Origin: Lysobacterales bacterium
Lineage (GTDB): Bacteria; Pseudomonadota; Gammaproteobacteria; Xanthomonadales; Xanthomonadaceae
DNA: 64,000 nucleotides
Assembly (NCBI GenBank): GCA_017302075.1
Contig: JAFLEB010000001.1
Span: forward strand, 1 to 64,000
Direction of reading: 5' to 3'
Part shown: in pieces, positions 32,501 through 39,397 of the stretch
Layout of the letters: each line of letters starts with the position of its first letter
Numbering within the stretch: the stretch's first letter is position 1
The notes under the pieces: model-generated
The model's input: the letters and a program-made list of their open reading frames with translations, nothing else
What the model was told of the DNA's origin: nothing
Database searches by the model: none
Position numbers and translations under genes: made by a program

Positions 32501-32975
32501 GCACGACATGGGGCCGGTCACCCCGCAGGAGCTGTTGGGGATCTCCGAGAGCGCGCCGCCAGAAATCGCCGGCAGGATCCGCCGCGCGGCCGACCAGCTG
32601 GCAGCCACCGAATGCCCGCCCAGCGGCGCCGGGCGGATCTTCGCGGAACGCCTGCGCCAGGTGCGCGAGGAGGGCTACCACTGGCAGCGCGACGATGCAT
32701 ACACGAAGCAGGAGCTGGCGATGGCAGCGGCCTGCTATGCGCATCCCCTGCATGAGCCGCGACGCAGCGAGGTGATCCCGTTCGCCGGGGTGCCCTTCGG
32801 CTGGCCGTGGGAGCTCGGAGAGTGGAAGCCAGGCGCGGTCCACGACGGCGGGGATGGCGACGTCGGAATGGCCGTGGGTGAGCGGATCCGGGAGCTGGAG
32901 AAGGCCGGCGCCCTGGTCGCCGCGGAGATCGACCGGCTGGTGCGCCTGCAGGCGCAAGGGGTGCAGATCGTATGA
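32493..32975 (+). CDS. Early phage protein with DD-x-YxxxELAxAAxCYA pattern
   Basis: 160 aa from the ATG at 32493. The middle RDDAYTKQELAMAAACYA, followed by GWPWELGEWKP, is a pattern shared by many phage and prophage proteins of unknown function that often sit near replication genes. The C-terminal third is a helical stretch. Coupled by ATGA to the next gene. Confidence 0.7.
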   Translation: MAEHDMGPVTPQELLGISESAPPEIAGRIRRAADQLAATECPPSGAGRIFAERLRQVREEGYHWQRDDAYTKQELAMAAACYAHPLHEPRRSEVIPFAGVPFGWPWELGEWKPGAVHDGGDGDVGMAVGERIRELEKAGALVAAEIDRLVRLQAQGVQIV

Positions 32976-33259
32976 GCATCGTCCGTGTCCAAGCCGAAGC
33001 GCTGGGAGTCAGCCGCGCGACCGTCGGCAACTACCGGCGTGCCCTGCGTGCCGCCGGCAAGCGCATCACGCTGGCCAGCCTCCGCGCGTTCCGAGACAGC
33101 AGGCAGATCGGACAGAAGCCGGATCGGCAGCGGCAGCGGCAGATCCGCCGCATGCGCGACAAGCGGCACATGACCTGGGCCGAAATCGGGCAGGCGTTCG
33201 GATTCAGCGCCGAGCGCGCGTTCGCCATCTACCACGCCACCTATCAGGGATCCCCATGA
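32972..33259 (+). CDS. Small helix-turn-helix protein
   Basis: 95 aa, strongly basic (RQRQRQIRRMRDKR). Two HTH-like segments are visible: VQAEALGVSRATVGNYRRAL and MTWAEIGQAFGFSAERAFAIYH. It probably binds DNA. Coupled on both sides by ATGA overlaps in the early gene chain. Confidence 0.65.
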   Translation: MSIVRVQAEALGVSRATVGNYRRALRAAGKRITLASLRAFRDSRQIGQKPDRQRQRQIRRMRDKRHMTWAEIGQAFGFSAERAFAIYHATYQGSP

Positions 33260-33765
33260 GCACTCAACACGACCAGGCGTTGTCGGTAGCGATCGACCGC
33301 GCCCACAAGACGTTCCTCCGCCAGCAGCAGGCCGCCAAGAACAGCGTGGGCGGCGAGAAGCGCCGCCAGCAGCTGCAGGCCACCGCCGATGCGGCCGAAC
33401 TGCACTGGAAGCACCTGCGCGCCGCGCAGGCCGACGCCGTGGACATGCGCGAGCTGGCGGCCGCGCTCTACGCCGATCACCAGGCAGAGCCGCACCACGT
33501 CCCCATGTGCCCGCTCTGCCAGCAGGCCGCCGCGTTGCTGGGCCAGCCCGTGCCGACCGCCCACCCGTTCGTCGCCGGCAGCTACATGTCCGACAACGGG
33601 CCGGTGCAGACCTATCACCTCTCGGCCGATGAGCGCCTGCGCCTGGTGCCCAAGCTGACCGCCGAACAGTGCGCGGCCGCGCTGCGCATGCCTGACCTGC
33701 AGATCGTGGTGCGCCGTGCCGTGGAGCGCCGCCAGCGGGCGCTGGCGAAGGCGGGTGCGGCATGA
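33256..33765 (+). CDS. Hypothetical early phage protein with a CxxC
   Basis: 169 aa. The first 90 residues form helices with many Gln and Ala. MCPLCQQAAALLG near 97 has a single CxxC, and the C-terminal part reads MPDLQIVVRRAVERRQRALAK. Coupled by ATGA to its neighbours. No family recognised. Confidence 0.6.
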   Translation: MSTQHDQALSVAIDRAHKTFLRQQQAAKNSVGGEKRRQQLQATADAAELHWKHLRAAQADAVDMRELAAALYADHQAEPHHVPMCPLCQQAAALLGQPVPTAHPFVAGSYMSDNGPVQTYHLSADERLRLVPKLTAEQCAAALRMPDLQIVVRRAVERRQRALAKAGAA

Positions 33766-34016
33766 AGTACTACATCGTCTGGAACCCGACGCGCACCGAG
33801 GGGTTCATCACCAACGACGCCGGCGACGCGGATTACGTGCGGTGTGGTTTCCGAGCGGGAATGTCCGTGCCCACGGCTGGGCAAGCTTTCCGCGAGGCAT
33901 ACCTCGACGAAGACGACGACAGCACCGAGCTACCCATGACGGAGATCAACGTGCCGGACGGCGTGACGTTCATTGGCTGGGATCTGGCGGCGCCGGACAA
34001 GGCGGGTGCGAAATGA
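33762..34016 (+). CDS. Hypothetical early phage protein
   Basis: 84 aa. Starts MKYYIVWNPTRTEGFITNDAGDADYV; the DNA start with aromatic residues and the acidic centre (YLDEDDDSTEL) are all that stands out. Coupled by ATGA to the next gene. Confidence 0.6.
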   Translation: MKYYIVWNPTRTEGFITNDAGDADYVRCGFRAGMSVPTAGQAFREAYLDEDDDSTELPMTEINVPDGVTFIGWDLAAPDKAGAK

Positions 34017-34654
34017 AGGCCATCCCCGCCTATCCCCTGCAGTGGCCCACCGGCTGGCAGCGATCGAGCTTCGCCCAGCGTACGCATGGCAAGTTCGGCA
34101 AGCGCGACAAGGGCACCGGCAGCTATCCGGTGCTGCGCGATGTCACGGTGAACGATGCGGTCAACCGCGTCCGCGACCAGCTGCGCATGCTCGGCATTGG
34201 CGACGACGACATCGTCATCTCCACCAACCTCAAGACCCGCCTGGATGGCTTCCCGCGCAGCGACCAGGCGCAGCCTTCTGACACCGGCGTTGCCGTGTAC
34301 TGGGTTGACCGCGACGGCGGATCCCGCTGCATGGCCACCGATCGCTACTTCCGGGTGGCGGACAACCTCGCCGGCATCGCCGCTTCGCTGGAAGCCCTGC
34401 GCGCCCTGGATCGCCACGGCAGCGCTGAAATCCTCAGCCGGGCGTTCAGCGGCTTCGCCGCGCTGGAAGCGCCCCAGGATGACCCATGGCACCAGGTGCT
34501 TGGCGTGCCGGCCGACGCCGGCAAACCTGCAATCGAAGCCGCCTGGCGCCGCCTGCGCAGCACCTGCCACCCGGACAAGCCAGGCGGCAGCGTGGAGGCC
34601 TTCCAGCGCGCCCAGGCTGCCTACGAGCGTGGGCTGCGGGAGGTGGTGTTATGA
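34013..34654 (+). CDS. Phage protein with C-terminal J-domain
   Basis: 213 aa. The last 60 residues (DPWHQVLGVPADAGKPAIEAAWRRLRSTCHPDK) are a DnaJ-like domain with intact HPD. The N-terminal part (PLQWPTGWQRSSFAQRTHGKFG onwards) is common to phage proteins that carry this fusion. J-domains stimulate DnaK, so it may draw host DnaK to replication or morphogenesis. That role is inferred. Confidence 0.8.
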   Translation: MKAIPAYPLQWPTGWQRSSFAQRTHGKFGKRDKGTGSYPVLRDVTVNDAVNRVRDQLRMLGIGDDDIVISTNLKTRLDGFPRSDQAQPSDTGVAVYWVDRDGGSRCMATDRYFRVADNLAGIAASLEALRALDRHGSAEILSRAFSGFAALEAPQDDPWHQVLGVPADAGKPAIEAAWRRLRSTCHPDKPGGSVEAFQRAQAAYERGLREVVL

Positions 34655-34887
34655 GCGCCCCGAGGATCCTCAAGGGCAATGCCGACCTTGTGCCCTACTT
34701 CCATCCGATCGTGCTGCCGGACGGCCGCGTGCCGTGCGACGCGTGCGGCGCGGCCATCATCAAGGACGTGGCCGAGCGGAACGCAGAAGTGTGGGATCGC
34801 GGCGTGTGCGATCACTGCGCGGACGCGCTGCTCGAGGCGAACCCGGACTGGCCGCGCGCCGCGGGGGTGCCCCATGGCCAGGCGTAA
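34651..34887 (+). CDS. Small zinc-ribbon protein
   Basis: 78 aa with CDACG (about 30-34) and CDHC (about 56-59), the spacing of a four-Cys zinc ribbon. Coupled by ATGA to the J-domain gene and overlapping the next gene by 14 bp. Function unknown. Confidence 0.65.
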   Translation: MSAPRILKGNADLVPYFHPIVLPDGRVPCDACGAAIIKDVAERNAEVWDRGVCDHCADALLEANPDWPRAAGVPHGQA

Positions 34888-35368
34888 CTCCGGCGGCATC
34901 GACGTGCGGCGCTGTAAGCACTGCGGTTGCACCGATTCCCGAGCATGCGTGGGTGGCTGCTGGTGGGTGGGCGCCGACGTCTGCAGCTCCTGCCGGCCGA
35001 TGCGAGCGCTCAGCGTGCTGCAGCCCTGGGCGTGGTTGCTGGCCAACGGGCACAAGGACGTCGAAAACCGCAGCTGGGCCACGCGTTACCGCGGTGACTT
35101 TTTCATCCACGCCGGTAAGCGATGGGGCCGGGAACAGCGCGACGACGTTGCGTGGGTCCGCCATCACTTTCCACGGATCGAGTTGCCAGCGACGTTCGAT
35201 CTCGGCGGTATTGTCGGCGCGGCAACGATCGTTGACTGCGTCGACGAAAGCGACAGTCCGTGGTTCTCCGGCGACTTCGGATTCGTAGTGGCCAACGCAG
35301 TGCGGATTAAGTTCATTCCGTGTCGCGGCATGCTGGGATTCTTCGAGCCGGCGGTGTCGCATGGGTGA
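34874..35368 (+). CDS. Zinc finger plus ASCH-domain protein
   Basis: 164 aa. A short Cys-rich N-terminus (CKHCGCTDSRACVGGC, then CSSC) is followed by an ASCH domain: MRALSVLQPWAWLLANGHKD, VENRSWATRYRGDFFIHAGK and FGFVVANAVRIKFIP. ASCH domains bind RNA or modified bases. Here it may touch host RNA or phage DNA; the sequence does not say which. The ATG at 34874 keeps the Cys block. Confidence 0.75.
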   Translation: MARRNSGGIDVRRCKHCGCTDSRACVGGCWWVGADVCSSCRPMRALSVLQPWAWLLANGHKDVENRSWATRYRGDFFIHAGKRWGREQRDDVAWVRHHFPRIELPATFDLGGIVGAATIVDCVDESDSPWFSGDFGFVVANAVRIKFIPCRGMLGFFEPAVSHG

Positions 35369-35612
35369 GGTCATCCAGTATTGGCTCGCCGAACTAGACC
35401 AGTACGGCAATCCGAAGCTGGTCGACGGGGCGCACAGCGAACGTGACGGCGCTGAGGAAGCGGCAACCCTGCTGCATCGCCTTGGCCTCGCCGGCGGCCG
35501 TACGTTCGCGGTGGCGGAAGTTCGGATCACTGCTCTTACTGGCCAGCACGGTCCTCTCAACGAGGAAGCGATCGGCACCCTCAACGCGATCGGGTTGCGG
35601 CCGCATGGCTGA
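35361..35612 (+). CDS. Hypothetical early phage protein
   Basis: 83 aa. Starts MGEVIQYWLAELDQYGNPKLVDGAHSE. GC content looks a little lower than in its neighbours. It overlaps genes on both sides by 8 bp. No family recognised. Confidence 0.55.
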   Translation: MGEVIQYWLAELDQYGNPKLVDGAHSERDGAEEAATLLHRLGLAGGRTFAVAEVRITALTGQHGPLNEEAIGTLNAIGLRPHG

Positions 35613-36051
35613 GCACACCTGCCACTGGCCAGGCTGCAGCACGGCGGTGCCCCCACGCATGTGGGGGTGCCAGCCGCACTGGTACCGGTTGCCGAAGGCC
35701 TTGCGCGATCGCATCTGGCAGACGTACCGACCTGGCCAGGAGATCTCCAAAACGCCGAGCGCCGACTACATCGCCGCGGCACGCGAGGTGCAGGAGTGGA
35801 TTGCTGGCCAGCAGCCGGCGACGCATCAGGTCGAGTTGCGGCCACGCCAGGTCGGCCGCACCGACAAGGCTCACCAGCAGGAATGCGAAGCCAGGCACTG
35901 GCTGCGCGAAGGGCACACCACCGCTGAGGCGGTGGATGCCCTGATGGAGCGGATCCGCGTGCGGCGCGGGGCGGCCGCAGCGGATGCCCTACGGGCGGAA
36001 ATGCGCCGGCAGTGGGCGCGTCGATCGGAATGGCTCGACGCCCAGCCATGA
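35605..36051 (+). CDS. Phage zinc-binding protein of the CHWPGC type
   Basis: 148 aa. The start MAEHTCHWPGCSTAVPPRMWGCQPHWYRLPKALRDRIW has the His/Cys set of a small zinc-binding domain widespread in phages, often near the integrase. The C-terminal half is helical and rich in Arg and Ala. Coupled by ATGA to the next small gene. Confidence 0.72.
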   Translation: MAEHTCHWPGCSTAVPPRMWGCQPHWYRLPKALRDRIWQTYRPGQEISKTPSADYIAAAREVQEWIAGQQPATHQVELRPRQVGRTDKAHQQECEARHWLREGHTTAEAVDALMERIRVRRGAAAADALRAEMRRQWARRSEWLDAQP

Positions 36052-36263
36052 CCGCGAAACAGGGCAAAAGCGTTAACCTTTGGGCAACCGGCAAGCCGGA
36101 CACCGGCCTGGTCGCCACCGTGGTTGGCCGCCTGATCGCCGCGCGGTTGAGGGACAAGGATGAAGCGCGCTGCCCTGTACCTGCGGTCGAGCAAGGACCG
36201 CAACGACGTCTCGCCGGACGCCCAGCGCCGGGCGCTGCTCGATCTGGCCAACAGTCGGGGTGA
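36048..36263 (+). CDS. Small basic protein overlapping the recombinase gene
   Basis: 71 aa. Starts MTAKQGKSVNLWATGKPDTG and continues LVATVVGRLIAARLRDKDE. Its last 34 codons overlap the start of the recombinase gene in another frame. Small basic proteins coupled to serine integrases can be directionality factors, so that is one possibility. The overlap makes the true extent uncertain. Confidence 0.4.
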   Translation: MTAKQGKSVNLWATGKPDTGLVATVVGRLIAARLRDKDEARCPVPAVEQGPQRRLAGRPAPGAARSGQQSG

Positions 36264-37728
36264 GACCGTGGTGGCGGAGTTCGTTGACTCCGTCGAGAGC
36301 GGCAAGGACAAGGACCGCCCGGGCTTCCAGGAGATGCTCCGCGCCATCCACAACCCGCGGCGTGGCTGGGACACGATCCTGATGTACGACACCGCCCGGC
36401 TATCTCGCCGGCGCGAGATCTCGATCATCTTCGAGGAGACCGATTGCCGCCGGAACGGCGTGCGCGTGGTCTACCGCAGCCTCCCCGACATGCCCGCGCT
36501 GAGCGAGCTGCTGCTCAAGTCGACCATGCAGGCGATGGACGAGTACCACAGCCTCAGTAGCCGTGAGCGTGGCCTGGCCGGGATGGCGGAGAACGTCCGC
36601 CAGGGGTGGCGTGCCGGCGGCAAGGCACCGCTGGGCTACCGGCTCAAGCGGGTGCCGACAGGCGCATCCCGCGAAGGCGCGGCAGTCACGAAGACCGTGC
36701 TCGAGCCGGATCCCGTCACCGCCAGGTGGGTGGCCATGTACCTGCAGGCCAGGGCATCTGGCCTGCCGCTCGCGGCCGCGCAGGAGCAGGCCGGCCTGAC
36801 CGCGGTCAAGAAGTCGTCGCTGATCGGCATGGAGTGGAACGCGCTGCAGTACGCCGGCCACACCGTGTGGAACGTCCACGCGGAGAAGACCGACTCCGGC
36901 TACGCCGGTGGATCCAAGCGGCGGCCGCGGGCCGACTGGGTGATCCGCAAGGACACCCACCCCGCCCTGATCAGCGATGCGGACGCCGAAGCGATCCTGT
37001 CTCGCCTGCAGGCGCGGGCGGAGGCGCGGCGTGCCGCTCGAGTGGTTGAGCGTGAGCGCACCTCGGAGGCGCTCCTTGGCGGCCGGCTGCGCGCGCCGGA
37101 CGGGCGCAAGTACTGGGCCGAGGCCGACCGTTACCGGCTCAAGGGCACGCCATCCCGCTCAATCGCGCGCGGCCGTGTCGACGAGGTGGTGCTGGAGCGC
37201 GTGCTGGATGACCTAGCGTCCGGCGACTTCGCGATCGCGCTGATGCGCGGCACGCGAGAGGCGATGACCGCTGATGCGGATCCGGCCGCCATGCTGCAGC
37301 TGCAGTCCCAGATCCAGATCCTGACCACCAGGATCGCGAAGATGATGGACATGGCCTCCATGATGGAGGCGCCGGCACCGGCCCTGCGCCGCGTGGCCGA
37401 CCTCGAGGCCGATCGGGACGAGCTCGAGCGGCAGCTCGAGTCACTGGAGCGAACGGCGGCACAGGCCAGCTTGCTCGACAGCCTGTCGATCGACGACATC
37501 CAGCGCGAGCTGGCGGCGATCGTGGAGTTGGCCAGGGACGGCGACGCCGGCATCGGCGCCGCGATGATGGCGCTGGTCGACCGCGTGGAGCTGGATCCGG
37601 AAACGCTGGACGCCAGGCTGTTCTATCGCCTGGCGCCAGGTTCGACGGCTGGTCTCGGTCTTTCTAACCCCGAATCGGGGGTTAGGGTGGCGTCCCCACG
37701 GGGATTCGAACCCCGGTCGCTACCGTGA
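36160..37728 (+). CDS. Large serine recombinase (prophage integrase)
   Basis: 522 aa in the lysogen. The resolvase domain (about 1-150) begins MKRAALYLRSSKDRNDVSPD, with the likely nucleophile Ser10, and includes RPGFQEML and YDTARLSRR. A recombinase domain follows (about 155-285, GKAPLGYRL), then a long coiled coil (about 375-450). The usual zinc-ribbon cysteines are missing; the only Cys is near residue 96. The last 13 residues, VASPRGFEPRSLP, are encoded by the tRNA-Glu gene and the attR core. In the excised phage they would be replaced by a 35-residue tail from 112-219. Confidence 0.93.
   Translation: MKRAALYLRSSKDRNDVSPDAQRRALLDLANSRGETVVAEFVDSVESGKDKDRPGFQEMLRAIHNPRRGWDTILMYDTARLSRRREISIIFEETDCRRNGVRVVYRSLPDMPALSELLLKSTMQAMDEYHSLSSRERGLAGMAENVRQGWRAGGKAPLGYRLKRVPTGASREGAAVTKTVLEPDPVTARWVAMYLQARASGLPLAAAQEQAGLTAVKKSSLIGMEWNALQYAGHTVWNVHAEKTDSGYAGGSKRRPRADWVIRKDTHPALISDADAEAILSRLQARAEARRAARVVERERTSEALLGGRLRAPDGRKYWAEADRYRLKGTPSRSIARGRVDEVVLERVLDDLASGDFAIALMRGTREAMTADADPAAMLQLQSQIQILTTRIAKMMDMASMMEAPAPALRRVADLEADRDELERQLESLERTAAQASLLDSLSIDDIQRELAAIVELARDGDAGIGAAMMALVDRVELDPETLDARLFYRLAPGSTAGLGLSNPESGVRVASPRGFEPRSLP
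37686..37702. other. attR core
   Basis: Identical to 111-127 and lying in the 3' part of tRNA-Glu including its CCA. GGGGGTTAGG at 37677-37686 mirrors CCTAACCCCC at 136-145, so the rejoined attP would have 10-bp perfect inverted arms 24 bp apart. The centre falls on the AC of CCACGG inside the core. Confidence 0.85.
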
Positions 37729-37763
37729 AAGGGTAATGTCCTAGGCCTCTAGACGATGGGGAC
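37688..37763 (-). tRNA. tRNA-Glu (UUC)
   Basis: 76 nt with encoded CCA. GTCCCCA pairs with TGGGGAC in the acceptor stem. The anticodon loop CTTTCAC gives UUC, and the T arm reads CGGGG TTCGAAT CCCCG. It remains intact after integration because the core restores the last 15 nt. It overlaps the 3' end of the recombinase gene on the other strand. Confidence 0.97.
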
Positions 37764-37784
37764 AAAACCGAAACCAGCGAAACG

Positions 37785-37860
37785 TGGTGGAGCCAGCCGG
37801 GATCGAACCGGCGACCTCCTGCATGCCATGCAGGCGCTCTCCCAGCTGAGCTATGGCCCC
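37785..37860 (-). tRNA. tRNA-Ala (GGC)
   Basis: 76 nt with encoded CCA. Starts GGGGCCATAGCTCAG. The anticodon arm CCTGC ATGGCAT GCAGG gives GGC, and the T arm is GCCGG TTCGATC CCGGC. It lies 21 bp upstream of tRNA-Glu and is transcribed with it. Confidence 0.97.
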
Positions 37861-37879
37861 ACGGGCTGGAAAGGCGCGC

Positions 37880-37908
37880 ATTTTGCGGGTGATTCGCGGA
37901 AGCGTCAA
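37880..37908 (-). promoter_or_regulatory. Promoter of the tRNA-Ala/tRNA-Glu operon
   Basis: On the minus strand TTGACG (37908-37903) and CAAAAT (37885-37880) are 17 bp apart, about 20 bp before tRNA-Ala. A GC-rich discriminator-like stretch (GCGCGCC) follows, as in stable RNA promoters. Confidence 0.7.
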
Positions 37909-38393
37909 GCGTTTCTTGCGATCGCGTCCGCATCGCATGCATGCAGCGTGGCGACGCCGTGCCCCTGCTCCGCCAGGTACTGCAGCCACTTGCCGAGGAA
38001 GGTGTTCATCCGCAGGCGGTGGTCGAGGATGCGCTCCGGTGGCGGGAACATGCCGATCACGTCCTGCCAGCGTCGTCCCGAATAGCAGTGCGTCGCCTCG
38101 ACCTGCCGCGCATCGCGATACAGGCGCAGGCTGGCGGACGGATCGGCGAGGCCGGTCTGCGGGTCGACCAGTCCGTAGCTCATGCGCAACTCGGAGGTAT
38201 AGGCGTGTTGCTCGACGACCTCGAGATGGACGTCGAGTCCGTCGCCGATGGCAGACAGGTAGCGGCCGCAGCCGAGGTCGGCAGGCTCGAACAGCCGTTG
38301 CAGGCGCGCATGGTTCTCCGCGTACAGGCCCATCAGCCAGCCGAAGCGGCTCAGGCGTGGGAGCGGTGCACGTCGCGAGAGGGCCAGGGTCAT
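37905..38393 (-). CDS. DUF1249 protein (YqiB-like)
   Basis: 162 aa, the normal size of the family. Typical is NHARLQRLFEPADLGCGRYLSAIGDGLDVHLEVVEQHAYTSEL, then RLYRDARQVEATHC and a C-terminal FLGKWLQYLAEQGH. The function is unknown; in E. coli the homologue sits near nudF. Its 3' end overlaps the tRNA promoter. Confidence 0.9.
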   Translation of the reverse strand: MTLALSRRAPLPRLSRFGWLMGLYAENHARLQRLFEPADLGCGRYLSAIGDGLDVHLEVVEQHAYTSELRMSYGLVDPQTGLADPSASLRLYRDARQVEATHCYSGRRWQDVIGMFPPPERILDHRLRMNTFLGKWLQYLAEQGHGVATLHACDADAIARNA

Positions 38394-38488
38394 GGCCCGA
38401 TCCTACACGCGGCTGCGGCGGGGCGGCAGGGGCCACCGACGGACCCATGCAGGTGCTGTTGGGACAGCCTCCCCTGCCCGCGCACGGC

Positions 38489-39310
38489 TCAGTACATCTC
38501 GCGGTTGATCCCCAGGTGCTCGAGCACGCGGCTGGAAATTTCCTCGATCGAGGCGTGGGTGGTGCTGAGCATCTCGATGCCTTCCCGGCGCAGCATCGCC
38601 TCGGCCTGGGCGACCTCGCGACGGCAGGTGTCGAGTTGCGCATAGCGCGAGTTGGCCCGGCGTTCCTGGCGGATCTGCTGCAGCCGCAGCGGGTCGATGG
38701 TGAGCCCGAACAGCTTCTGCCGGTACTGGCGCAACTTGGCCGGCAGGCGCTCGTCCTCCAGGTCTTCCGGGGTCAGCGGATAGTTGGCCGCCTTCACCCC
38801 GTGGTGCAGGGCCAGATAGATGCAGGTGGGGGTCTTGCCCGCACGCGACACCCCGACCAGGATCAGGTCTGCCTCGTCGTAGTCGAGGCGCACGCCGTCG
38901 TCGTGGGTGAGCGCGTAGTTCATCGCATTGATGCGGCGATGGTAGGCCTCGAAGTCGACCATGCCATGCGCCTGCCCTACCCGCTGCTGGCGGCTCTGGC
39001 CGAGCTCGCGCTCCAGCGGCTCGATGAACGGCGCGAAGACGTCCAGCATCAGCGCGCCGCTCTCGCCCAGCAAGGCGGTCAGGCCGGCATCGACGCAGGA
39101 ATTGACCACGATGGGGCGGACGCCCGCCGCCTGCCCGGCCCGGCGGATGCGGTCGGCGGCCTCGCGCGCCTTGTCGGGGGTATCCACGAACGGCAGGCGG
39201 TCGGTCTGGAAGCGGGTGCCGGTGAACTGGGTCAGCAGGCTGTGGCCGATGGTCTCGGCGGTGATGCCGGTACCGTCGGAGACGTAGAACACGGGGCGGA
39301 CGGCATCCAT
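38489..39310 (-). CDS. ppsR: PEP synthase regulatory kinase/phosphorylase
   Basis: 273 aa from the ATG at 39310 (E. coli 277). It switches PEP synthase off by ADP-dependent phosphorylation of a Thr and on again by Pi-dependent removal. Recognisable are [19 protein letters not shown] at the start and the P-loop [15 protein letters not shown] near 150. It is divergent from ppsA, the usual arrangement. GGCAGGGG/CCCCTGCC arms follow its stop and may help end transcription. Confidence 0.95.
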   Translation of the reverse strand: MDAVRPVFYVSDGTGITAETIGHSLLTQFTGTRFQTDRLPFVDTPDKAREAADRIRRAGQAAGVRPIVVNSCVDAGLTALLGESGALMLDVFAPFIEPLERELGQSRQQRVGQAHGMVDFEAYHRRINAMNYALTHDDGVRLDYDEADLILVGVSRAGKTPTCIYLALHHGVKAANYPLTPEDLEDERLPAKLRQYRQKLFGLTIDPLRLQQIRQERRANSRYAQLDTCRREVAQAEAMLRREGIEMLSTTHASIEEISSRVLEHLGINREMY

Positions 39311-39397
39311 CTGCAATCGTAGTCATGGCCGGGGGGGGCGTCTAAAATAGCGGACTCCGGCACGCCCGCGCCGCCCCACCCCCTCGGAGCCCCCGCC

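Larger units (their letters stand above)
111..37702. mobile_element. P2-like prophage, apparently complete, in tRNA-Glu
   Basis: About 37.6 kb between identical 17-bp repeats. It carries a full P2-type set: portal, terminase, capsid, lysis, tail sheath, tube, tape measure, baseplate and spike genes, plus repressor, Cro-like gene, Ogr-like activator, primase-helicase and a serine recombinase next to attR. I see no frameshift or stop in any core gene apart from the expected E/E' frameshift, so it may be able to induce. It differs from P2 in its replication gene, its integrase type, the place of V and W, and its cargo genes. Confidence 0.93.

Noticed and set aside
37664..37685. Stem CTAACCCC/GGGGTTAG as replacement terminator for the tRNAs
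   Set aside because: No T-run on the leftward strand. It is better explained as one attP arm plus its mirror.
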